Source of the DNA: an uncultured Lachnospiraceae bacterium | GTDB taxonomy: Bacteria; Bacillota; Clostridia; Lachnospirales; Lachnospiraceae | Assembly (NCBI GenBank): GCA_934402515.1 | Contig: CAKRTZ010000070.1 | Location: 1 to 8,655 of the forward strand | DNA: 8,655 bases | Reading direction: 5' to 3' | Shown: in pieces, positions 1 through 5,914 of the stretch | Position numbering within the stretch: position 1 is the first letter of the stretch | Layout: each line of letters starts with the position of its first letter | Program-made: the position numbers and the translations under genes | Notes under the pieces: generated by a model | The model's input: the letters and a program-made list of their open reading frames with translations, nothing else | Databases searched by the model: none | What the model was told of the DNA's origin: nothing

Positions 1-35
1 TTTTTCTATCAAAACCTTCTCTATTTCAATAATCC

Positions 36-677
36 CTAAAGTATCTCTTTAATCACTTTTGTCAGCTCGTCTGCCAGAAGCTTGTGGCTTTCCAGACTTA
101 AGTGCATCCAGTCGTAGGGGTACATCTCAATGCCGGGAATGGAGCCTGCATCCAGAAAATGGCAATGCAGACGGTCTGCCACATCCTTAAACTCCTTTGC
201 CAGACCCCGGGAACGCTCTACGCATTTGTCTCCCATCTCACCGGCAACCGCGGTTTTGGCATAATCGGGATGGATGGGAGGCGGAGCAATCAACAGCACG
301 TTAGGAGCGCCTCTCCAGGCAGCGTGGGTGTCAATGGTTTTCTGCGCCAGACGCTCCAGGCCTTTTCCGATGATAAAGGAATTGGCATTAAAGCGATCCT
401 TGGTATCATTGGTGCCCAGCATGATAATGACTAAATCCAGAGGCTCATGGGACATCATGCAGGGATAGATGACATTTAAGCCACACAGTCCCTCAAAAAC
501 CGGATCCTCAAAGGAAGTGGTTCTTCCGCTGAGTCCTTCTTCAATGATATAGTAATCATCCCCCAGATTTTTCTGTAAAAGCTTGGTCCAACGCTCGTTC
601 ACATCGAAACGACCGCCGGTTTTGGAATTATATCCATGAGTATTGGAATCTCCGAAACATAAAATATTCTTCTGCAT
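36..677 (-). CDS. SGNH/GDSL-type hydrolase, putative cytoplasmic sialate O-acetylesterase
   Basis: A 213-residue SGNH-hydrolase-family esterase. Visible blocks: GDSNTHG near the N-terminus with nucleophile Ser11, EGLSGRTT with the block II Gly48, LGTND with Asn90, and DWMH with Asp189 and His192 completing the triad. There is no signal peptide or membrane segment, so it should act in the cytoplasm on imported or intermediate molecules. The start chosen is the ATG at 677: AGGAGG lies about 10 bases upstream, inside the 3' end of the kinase gene. An in-frame TTG three codons earlier would sit directly against that site and is unlikely. The gene follows the kinase by 5 bp and is the last operon gene seen. 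Its position suggests removal of O-acetyl groups from sialic acid or ManNAc. It is shorter than the NanS-type sialate esterases and the substrate is inferred from context only; a general carbohydrate or aryl esterase is possible. Family is certain, substrate is not. Confidence 0.9.
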   Translation of the reverse strand: MQKNILCFGDSNTHGYNSKTGGRFDVNERWTKLLQKNLGDDYYIIEEGLSGRTTSFEDPVFEGLCGLNVIYPCMMSHEPLDLVIIMLGTNDTKDRFNANSFIIGKGLERLAQKTIDTHAAWRGAPNVLLIAPPPIHPDYAKTAVAGEMGDKCVERSRGLAKEFKDVADRLHCHFLDAGSIPGIEMYPYDWMHLSLESHKLLADELTKVIKEIL

Positions 678-682
678 GTTTT

Positions 683-1570
683 TCAATCCTCCTTCTCTAA
701 TAATTTCTCAGCCAGACTGACAGCACCCATCAGACCTGCGGTATTTCCCAGCTTTGCAGGAACGATTTCCACATGGGAAAGTCCCGGAGAAAGCTGTGCC
801 TTTACCCGGCTTTTTATCTGGGCAAGCACGTAACTTTGTGCCATGACACCGCCTCCCAGAATGATGCGGGAAGGGTTAAAGACGCTGGTTAAGGTAACCA
901 GACCGGTGCAGATGTCCCCAATCCAGTCGTCAATCACGGCTTTGATTTCAGGGCGCTCCATGGCGTCAAAAATCTTTCTGCCGTTGTCCAGGGTTTCGTC
1001 CACAGCCTTTGCCCGTTTCACCAGTGCGGTGGTGGAGGCGCAGCGCTCATAACAGCCCTCCAGGGTATCTGTGCCATTCTTGACTTCCGGGTGAATCACA
1101 ATGCCGCCGAAGCTGCCGGCAGAGAAGGATGCACCGGAGTAAACCTGTCCGTTGATGATGATACAGCCTCCCACGCCGGTTCCGTAGGTGAGGCAGAGAA
1201 AATCCGGATAGCCCACACCTGCGCCGGAATGGAGTTCACCCAGAGCAGCGGAGTTTACATCATTTTCCACTGCCACGGGGACATGGAATTCATTTTTTAT
1301 AATGCCCCGTACCGGCATGCCGGTATAACCGGGAATATTGCTGTTGGCATAAAAAATCGTACCATTTCTAGTGTTCACTTCTCCGGCGGTGCTGATACCG
1401 ATGGCATCAAAACCGGAATAAGTGTGGAGGAGCTGCATTACCCGCTCCATCAGATGGGCACCGCCCTGGGATGCCTCGGTGTCCCATTCTTTCATGTCGG
1501 TCAGTTCTGTTCCGTCCCAAAGACCTGCTTTGATGGCAGTACCGCCAATATCCACTGCGACAATTTTCAT
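683..1570 (-). CDS. nanK: ROK-family sugar kinase, putative N-acetylmannosamine kinase
   Basis: A 295-residue ROK (repressor/ORF/kinase) protein expected to phosphorylate ManNAc to ManNAc-6-P with ATP. Visible: N-terminal phosphate-binding DIGGTAIKAG (residues 7-16), ENDVNSAALGE (102-112) with catalytic Asp104, and GTGVGG (130-135) of the nucleotide site. The usual substrate/zinc segment is altered. Where ROK kinases normally read E-x-G-H, this protein reads SFGG (153-156), and the CxCG half of the zinc motif is absent, leaving only GCYE (172-175) followed by AST. It thus resembles the zinc-less ROK subgroup with an ASTTALV segment, but it also lacks the sugar-contacting Glu. AGGAG lies 9 bases before the start, and the gene follows nanE by 14 bp. 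Function as nanK rests on position between nanE and the esterase; another hexose or N-acetylhexosamine kinase activity is possible. Confidence 0.85.
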   Translation of the reverse strand: MKIVAVDIGGTAIKAGLWDGTELTDMKEWDTEASQGGAHLMERVMQLLHTYSGFDAIGISTAGEVNTRNGTIFYANSNIPGYTGMPVRGIIKNEFHVPVAVENDVNSAALGELHSGAGVGYPDFLCLTYGTGVGGCIIINGQVYSGASFSAGSFGGIVIHPEVKNGTDTLEGCYERCASTTALVKRAKAVDETLDNGRKIFDAMERPEIKAVIDDWIGDICTGLVTLTSVFNPSRIILGGGVMAQSYVLAQIKSRVKAQLSPGLSHVEIVPAKLGNTAGLMGAVSLAEKLLEKED

Positions 1571-1584
1571 AAGAAGTTACTCCT

Positions 1585-2280
1585 TTATTTCTGGATTGCG
1601 GAGACAAATCTTGCGGTAATCTCAGCGGGTCTGGTAATAGCGCCGCCCACAACCAGTGCAAAGGCACCAGCCTCTAAAGCCTTTTTTGCCTGCTCCGGGT
1701 AGTGGATGTGTCCCTCTGCGATAATCTTTGCAGGACATTTTTCGGAAAGCTCATGGATAAAATCAAAGTCGATATCGTCAATGCCCTTGGTTTCGGGAGT
1801 GTAACCCCGCATGGTGGTGCCTACGAAATCAGCCCCAGCCTCGGCACAGGCGATACCCTCTTCCAGGGTAGCACAGTCTGCCATCACAAGCTGGTCAGGA
1901 TATTTCTCTTTAATGGCTGCGATAAACTGGGGAGCCGTGCTGCCGTCGGGACGCAGTGCGCTGGTTCCCTGAACTGCCAGGATATCCACGCCACATGCCA
2001 CCAGCTCATCTACCTCTTTCATGGTAACAGTGATGTACATGGGAGTTCCCTCGTAATCCTTTTTGATGATACCGATAACGGGAAGGTCAACCGCCTCTTT
2101 AATCTGGGTAATATCCCGGACAGTGTTGGCGCGGATGCCCACTGCGCCGGACTGTGCAGCCGCTTTTGCCATCAAAGGCATAACGCCGCCTTCTTTTGTA
2201 TACAAAGGCTCATGCTCCAGTGCCTGACAGGAGACGATGAGTCCTCCCTTAATCTGCTTAAATATTGCCTCTTTGTCCAT
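1585..2280 (-). CDS. nanE: N-acetylmannosamine-6-phosphate 2-epimerase
   Basis: A 231-residue TIM-barrel enzyme converting ManNAc-6-P to GlcNAc-6-P, the step that feeds sialic acid carbon into amino-sugar metabolism. Family signatures are intact: GLIVSCQALEHEPL at the N-terminus, GIIKKDY (70-76) with the expected catalytic Lys73, MADCAT (133-138), GTTMRGYT (154-161), IAEGHI (187-192) with catalytic Glu189, and the phosphate-binding VGGAITRP (211-218). Length matches the usual roughly 220-235 residues. AGGA precedes the ATG by 7 bases. The gene opens a sub-block nanE-nanK-esterase after a 220-bp gap rich in hairpins, so it may be expressed differently from the upstream transporter and lyase genes. 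No key residue is missing. Confidence 0.97.
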   Translation of the reverse strand: MDKEAIFKQIKGGLIVSCQALEHEPLYTKEGGVMPLMAKAAAQSGAVGIRANTVRDITQIKEAVDLPVIGIIKKDYEGTPMYITVTMKEVDELVACGVDILAVQGTSALRPDGSTAPQFIAAIKEKYPDQLVMADCATLEEGIACAEAGADFVGTTMRGYTPETKGIDDIDFDFIHELSEKCPAKIIAEGHIHYPEQAKKALEAGAFALVVGGAITRPAEITARFVSAIQK

Positions 2281-2349
2281 AATGTAGTCCTGCCTTTCTT
2301 TTTAGATAATGGAATAACTATTCAGACACCATTCGCCATATAAATCTGC

Positions 2350-2381
2350 CCTTCTGTCTAAATGCCAGCATTTACAGAAGG
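2350..2381 (-). repeat. Long imperfect inverted repeat flanked by 8-bp direct repeats
   Basis: CCTTCTGT (2350-2357) pairs with ACAGAAGG (2374-2381), and AAATGC (2360-2365) pairs with GCATTT (2368-2373). Only a 2-base bulge and a tiny loop interrupt the pairing. The hairpin is bracketed by the direct repeat AAATCTGC at 2342-2349 and 2383-2390. There is no U-run after it on either strand, so it is not an ordinary intrinsic terminator. It lies 70-100 bp upstream of nanE. Confidence 0.7.
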
Positions 2382-2416
2382 CAAATCTGCTTGGATCTGA
2401 ATCGTAATTATAATTG

Positions 2417-2450
2417 GAGAAATCCCAAGGTTTTCTGCCTTGGGATTTTC
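2417..2450 (-). terminator. Terminator-like hairpin upstream of nanE
   Basis: An 11-bp perfect stem, AAATCCCAAGG (2420-2430) with CCTTGGGATTT (2438-2448), encloses a 7-base loop. In the operon direction the stem is followed by TTTCTCCAATTATAATT, which is U-rich but interrupted. On the plus strand it is followed by TTTTCCTTATTT. It may terminate partially, or protect the 3' end of the transporter-lyase-anomerase message. Strength of termination cannot be judged from sequence. Confidence 0.5.
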
Positions 2451-2451
2451 C

Positions 2452-2483
2452 TTATTTCATAGGAAATTTTCCCTACGAAATAA
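2452..2483 (-). repeat. Imperfect 32-bp inverted repeat just after the anomerase gene
   Basis: TTATTTC (2452-2458) pairs with GAAATAA (2477-2483). Inside it TAGG (2460-2463) pairs with CCTA (2472-2475) across single mismatches, and there is an A/T-rich centre. It lies 17 bp beyond the anomerase stop codon and directly precedes the terminator-like hairpin, giving tandem stem-loops in the transcript. It could be a 3'-end stabilising structure or a protein-binding palindrome. Confidence 0.55.
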
Positions 2484-2500
2484 AAAGTTTATGAGGGGTT

Positions 2501-2950
2501 TTAGGAAACTTCAATTTTAATGACCGCTTTCCGTACATGGGTACAGTCTCCGTTGATACAACTGGGCTTGTGGTATTCCATGGGGAAAAAGACAGCAAAC
2601 CTTCCATTGCCCAGAGTTCCGGTACAGGTGGGAGTTCCGGTCATAAGACCGCAATCCCTTTCCTCACTGTATTCCTCTGCGGTTTCACCGGAAAGAGTAC
2701 ATTCCCAATATTCACCTCCGGTTATGTTAATCTGTAAGTCTGCATATTTTTTGTGATATTCAAAGGTGGCACCCTCTGCCTCACGCAAATCCGCCTCCAT
2801 GACATTGACGAAAACGTGGTCGCCGTCAATCACGGTTTTTCCATCGGGGAGTGTGCTTAAATCTGTCTTCAGCAAAAAGTCAATCGCTGTGTCCAGATGG
2901 GGCTGCATCCCGCGATAGAGGGTTATGTTTTTGATAGAATCTGCAATCAT
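2501..2950 (-). CDS. nanQ: YhcH/YjgK/YiaL-family protein, putative N-acetylneuraminate anomerase
   Basis: A 149-residue small beta-rich protein, the usual length for the YhcH/YjgK/YiaL family (about 150 residues). Visible family features are FEYHKKYADLQI (63-74), containing His66 and the conserved KYxDxQ stretch, FFPMEYHKP (121-129) with His127, and a C-terminal VRKAVIKI strand. Conserved histidines of this family sit in a cupin-like metal pocket. E. coli YhcH was renamed NanQ because it speeds interconversion of sialic acid anomers, which matters because transporters and lyases prefer different anomers. The gene lies 14 bp after nanA, with AGGA 6-7 bases before the ATG, so a role beside the lyase fits well. 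Biochemical activity is inferred from family and position. Confidence 0.9.
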   Translation of the reverse strand: MIADSIKNITLYRGMQPHLDTAIDFLLKTDLSTLPDGKTVIDGDHVFVNVMEADLREAEGATFEYHKKYADLQINITGGEYWECTLSGETAEEYSEERDCGLMTGTPTCTGTLGNGRFAVFFPMEYHKPSCINGDCTHVRKAVIKIEVS

Positions 2951-2964
2951 AGTATTTCCTCGGA

Positions 2965-3894
2965 TTAAAGTTCAGCGATCGCTGCCTCAATCATTTTCTG
3001 TGCCTCTACAACAACAGCCTCATCCTCCGGTGCCAGAGGAGCGAGAGGAAGTCTTACGCTGCCAAGCTCCAGACCGTACATTCTGTGGAGGATTTCCTTC
3101 ATTACGGCATACAGATTACCCTTTGCCTCGCACATTTTGTAGATGATAGCATCAGCCTTGTACTGGATTTTCATGGCATCCGCAAAATTGTTCTCGCGGA
3201 TCAGCTTATCCATGGTTACGAACAGCTCCGGCATAACCGCATAGGTTCCACCGATTCCGCCGTCAGCACCGATAGCGCGTCCGGAAACAAACTGCTCATC
3301 GGGACCGTTGAACACTACGAATCCATTTTCGCCACGCTGATGTACACCCTCTGCCTTGAACAGCTGGATATCCTGAGTGGGCATGGAAGAGTTCTTAACA
3401 GCGATAACGTTGGGATTTTTCAGCATTTCTTTTAATAAATTCATGGATAAAGCGGTGCCTGCCAGCTGAGGAATGTTGTAAATAACGAAATCCAGATCAG
3501 GAGCAGCAGCACTCATAGCGTTCCAATATTCTGCGATAGCATATTCCGGTAAGTGGAAGTAAATGGGAGGGATGGATGCGATGGCATCAGCACCAACGCT
3601 CTGGGCATGGGCAGCCAGCTCTACGCTGTCTGCGGTGTTGTTACAGCCTACATGAGCAATGACGGTAAGCTTTCCCTTTGCCTCCTCCATAACAGTTTCC
3701 AGGACTTTTTTGCGTTCGTCCACGTGCTGGTAAATGCACTCGCCGGAAGAACCGCCCACATACACACCCTTCACACCTTTGGAAATCAGATGGCGGGTTA
3801 AAGCCTTTACACCTTCTACAGAAATATTTCCATCTTTGTCATAGCAGGCATAAAATGCCGGGATGACGCCTTGATACTTTGTAATGTCTTTCAT
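2965..3894 (-). CDS. nanA: N-acetylneuraminate lyase
   Basis: A 309-residue DHDPS/NAL-superfamily class I aldolase that cleaves Neu5Ac to ManNAc plus pyruvate in the cytoplasm. Visible: GGSSGE (47-52), which binds the pyruvate carboxylate, YNIP (139-142) with catalytic Tyr139, AVKNSS (165-170) with Schiff-base Lys167, and GADGGIGGTYAVMPE (209-223), typical of sialic acid lyases rather than dihydrodipicolinate synthases. Length is normal for the family. GAGG lies about 8 bases before the ATG. The gene follows the second permease by 56 bp and precedes the anomerase gene by 14 bp. The surrounding nanE, kinase and importer genes make a lysine-biosynthetic DapA role very unlikely. Confidence 0.96.
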   Translation of the reverse strand: MKDITKYQGVIPAFYACYDKDGNISVEGVKALTRHLISKGVKGVYVGGSSGECIYQHVDERKKVLETVMEEAKGKLTVIAHVGCNNTADSVELAAHAQSVGADAIASIPPIYFHLPEYAIAEYWNAMSAAAPDLDFVIYNIPQLAGTALSMNLLKEMLKNPNVIAVKNSSMPTQDIQLFKAEGVHQRGENGFVVFNGPDEQFVSGRAIGADGGIGGTYAVMPELFVTMDKLIRENNFADAMKIQYKADAIIYKMCEAKGNLYAVMKEILHRMYGLELGSVRLPLAPLAPEDEAVVVEAQKMIEAAIAEL

Positions 3895-3950
3895 TTATTT
3901 TGCCTCATTTCCACGCCTTCAACGGCGCATATCCTTCTATATTGAAATAA

Positions 3951-4886
3951 TTAACCCTTTACAGCTCCCATTGCAATACCCTTTGTAAAGTATTTCTGGA
4001 AAATCAGGAATACGATGATGATAGGTACAGCGGCCAGAGCAGCACCTGCCATAATCAGACCGAAGTCAGTAGCGTTCTCTGCCTGTAACTTCGCGATACC
4101 AAGGGAGATGGTCAGGTTGCTTGTGCTGGATAACATAATTAACTGCATGAAGTAATCGTTCCAGCTGTTGATGAAGGTAAAGATAGCCAGCGCACCGATA
4201 CCGGGCTTAATCATAGGTACAATGATTCGGACGAAGGTCTTTGCCTCACTTGCACCATCAATGGATGCTGCCTCAATCATCTCGGAAGGAACACCCTCGG
4301 AGAACTGTTTCATCAGAAACACACCGAAAGGCCAGCCAACGATGGGGAATACAACTGCCCAGATGGTATTGTACAGACTTAAATTGGACATTTCACGCAG
4401 CAGGGGGATTAAGATAACCTGTTTCGGTAAAGCCATTGCACATACAATCATGGTGAACAGGAACTGACGTCCTACGAATCTTTTCTTTGCCAGAGCGTAT
4501 CCAGCCATGGCAGCAGTGATACAGGTAAGAATCATGGACAGTACAGCCATTACCACAGTGTTGATTAACCAACGGATTGCAGCGGGTACAGAGGGACCGG
4601 ATACAACCAGTTTCAAGTCGCTGCTGCCGGTAAACAGGCTGCTGAAGGGGATGGTAAACTGGAACAGCGGTGCAGTCTGACGGCTGAACAGCTTCTGGTA
4701 GTTTGCCAGAGTCCACTCCTGGGGCCACCAAATCGGGGTAGTAGAGTTGATAGCTGCGTTGGTTTTAAAGGAACCTGTAATAATCCAGTATAACGGGAAG
4801 GTAAATAAAACCGCTAAAATGGCAATGATGATAATACTGATAATTCTATAGACAGAAGGATGATTTAATTTTTTCTCTTTTTTCAT
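3951..4886 (-). CDS. ABC transporter permease, MalG-type, for sialic acid import
   Basis: A 311-residue carbohydrate-uptake (CUT1-like) inner permease. The basic N-terminus leads to a first membrane segment at about 14-38, further hydrophobic segments lie at roughly 110-132, 141-165, 174-194, 228-250 and 277-297, and the cytoplasmic EAA loop is at 205-230 (EAASIDGASEAKTFVRI). The C-terminus FTKGIAMGAVKG is characteristic of MalG relatives. The ATG has AGGAGG about 8 bases upstream, overlapping the end of the first permease gene (15-bp gap). It should pair with that permease to form the channel. The EAA loop implies an ATPase partner, but no ATPase gene is in the window. The sialic acid substrate is inferred from the operon. 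Confidence 0.93.
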   Translation of the reverse strand: MKKEKKLNHPSVYRIISIIIIAILAVLFTFPLYWIITGSFKTNAAINSTTPIWWPQEWTLANYQKLFSRQTAPLFQFTIPFSSLFTGSSDLKLVVSGPSVPAAIRWLINTVVMAVLSMILTCITAAMAGYALAKKRFVGRQFLFTMIVCAMALPKQVILIPLLREMSNLSLYNTIWAVVFPIVGWPFGVFLMKQFSEGVPSEMIEAASIDGASEAKTFVRIIVPMIKPGIGALAIFTFINSWNDYFMQLIMLSSTSNLTISLGIAKLQAENATDFGLIMAGAALAAVPIIIVFLIFQKYFTKGIAMGAVKG

Positions 4887-4901
4887 TTTTCTCTCCTCCT
4901 T

Positions 4902-5822
4902 CTAATCGTTGCTGTTTCCGAGTTTAAACTGTATAGCGGAAAGGATAGCAATCATGATGGCAAGAACAACGCCCATTGCATCGCCATAACCGTAACGGTA
5001 CAGTTTAAATGCAGAATAGTAAATGTAGTACATGATAGTATCGGTGCTGTGATTCGGTCCGCCGGATGTCAGCAGCTGAATCAGTGCGAAACACTGGAAA
5101 CTGTTAATGGTGGTAATAACGAGAATATATAAAGTGGTCGGCATAATCTGCGGCCATTTAACTTTCCAGAAAGCCTGAAATCTGGTGGCGCCGTCTACAT
5201 TGGCAGCCTCGACCAGAGATGCGTCCACGTTGCCGAGGGCAGATACATATAAGACAATGGGCTGACCTACGGAAGTGGTAAGCAGGATGATAATGATGCA
5301 GGCAAGGGCATAACGCTCGTCACCCAGCCAGTTAATGTTCTTTTCGATAAGACCGGTAGTAGTCCCTAAGTAATTGAAAATTCCGTAGTAGTTGTTAAAC
5401 ATCCACTTCCATACAACGGTAACGGCTACGGAACCGGTTACAACAGGAAGATAGAAGATGATTCGGAATAAAGAAGTTGCCCATCCCTTTAAATCCACAA
5501 TAATGGAAGATACCCACAGGGAAAAAGCACAGGTAATCGGAACGGAAACGACAACAATAATGAAGGTGTTTTTTAACGCTCCGAGGAAAACTTTGTCTTG
5601 GAATAACTCTTTATAGTTGGCAAATCCAACAAATACATCTTTGGCGTTCATAGTGGAGTCAAAGAAGCTGGTCCACACGCATAAAACGATGGGGTAGATA
5701 ACGAATCCCAGGAAGAAGATTAAGCTGGGGAGCAGAAAAAGGTATGCGGCAGTCGTCTCCTTACGCACTAATACACGGCTGCGTTTTGATGGTTTCACTG
5801 CTGATTTCACGGAAAGCACCAT
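4902..5822 (-). CDS. ABC transporter permease, MalF/UgpA-type, for sialic acid import
   Basis: A 306-residue sugar-type permease. A basic head (about 25 residues) precedes the first membrane helix at 26-50. Further hydrophobic segments lie near 86-110, 119-140, 172-195, 230-251 and 282-300. The EAA loop is at 205-230 (EAANVDGATRFQAFWKV), and LTSGGPNHSTDTIMYYIY (251-268) is a typical family stretch. The start is uncertain. The ATG at 5822 has AAAGG touching it, which is too close to serve as its binding site. GTG codons at 5819 and 5810 are in frame, and the 5810 GTG has the AAGGA site about 11 bases upstream, giving 302 residues. It is separated from the binding-protein gene by a terminator-like hairpin, which may set the ratio of binding protein to permease. 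Confidence 0.92.
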   Translation of the reverse strand: MVLSVKSAVKPSKRSRVLVRKETTAAYLFLLPSLIFFLGFVIYPIVLCVWTSFFDSTMNAKDVFVGFANYKELFQDKVFLGALKNTFIIVVVSVPITCAFSLWVSSIIVDLKGWATSLFRIIFYLPVVTGSVAVTVVWKWMFNNYYGIFNYLGTTTGLIEKNINWLGDERYALACIIIILLTTSVGQPIVLYVSALGNVDASLVEAANVDGATRFQAFWKVKWPQIMPTTLYILVITTINSFQCFALIQLLTSGGPNHSTDTIMYYIYYSAFKLYRYGYGDAMGVVLAIMIAILSAIQFKLGNSND

Positions 5823-5845
5823 CCTTTCAGTTACTTTTTTGATAA

Positions 5846-5881
5846 GAAAACCCTCCTCCGGAAATCCTGAGGAGGGTTTTC
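5846..5881 (-). terminator. Intrinsic terminator/attenuator between binding protein and permease genes
   Basis: A perfect 13-bp stem, GAAAACCCTCCTC (5846-5858) with GAGGAGGGTTTTC (5869-5881), encloses a 10-base loop. In the operon direction the stem ends GGGTTTTC and is followed by TTATC, a short U-rich tail. It starts 33 bp after the binding-protein stop codon and ends 23 bp before the permease ATG. Placed within an otherwise co-directional operon, it most likely lets only part of transcription proceed, or acts as a 3' stabiliser, so that binding protein is made in excess. Confidence 0.75.
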
Positions 5882-5914
5882 TGGTATAGTTATAGGGTTA
5901 AACTAGTTGTAGAC

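Larger units (their letters stand above)
2281..2500 (-). other. Hairpin-rich intergenic region between anomerase gene and nanE
   Basis: This 220-bp stretch is much the longest gap inside the operon. Read in the direction of transcription it holds three separate inverted repeats: 2452-2483, 2420-2448 and 2350-2381. A perfect TATAAT (minus strand, 2412-2407) follows the second hairpin, but no acceptable -35 lies 16-18 bp upstream, so I do not call a promoter. No credible open reading frame is present. It could be an attenuator, an RNA-processing site that separates two halves of the operon, or the junction of two formerly separate transcription units. Confidence 0.6.

Noticed and set aside
102..434. 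Plus-strand open frame of 110 codons opposite the SGNH hydrolase
   Set aside because: It lies wholly antisense to a gene with intact catalytic motifs and shows no recognisable domain or ribosome binding site of its own.
1091..1702. Plus-strand open frame of 203 codons opposite nanK and nanE
   Set aside because: Antisense shadow covering parts of two convincing genes and their junction; composition is His/Cys-rich and domain-free, typical of a shadow frame.
1702..2343. Plus-strand open frame of 213 codons opposite nanE
   Set aside because: Antisense to nanE, whose catalytic motifs are all present; no support of its own.
2318..2371. 17-codon minus-strand frame upstream of nanE as a possible leader peptide
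   Set aside because: Its ATG has no ribosome binding site and falls inside the 2350-2381 hairpin; no run of regulatory codons.
2407..2412. Perfect TATAAT upstream of nanE as an internal promoter
   Set aside because: No -35 resembling TTGACA at 16-18 bp spacing and no extended -10 TG; AATTATAATT is a short palindrome likely by chance in this A/T-rich spot.
3903..3935. Small hairpin CGCC-GGCG in the gap before nanA
   Set aside because: Only 4-5 bp of stem without a U-run; too weak to call a terminator or regulatory structure.
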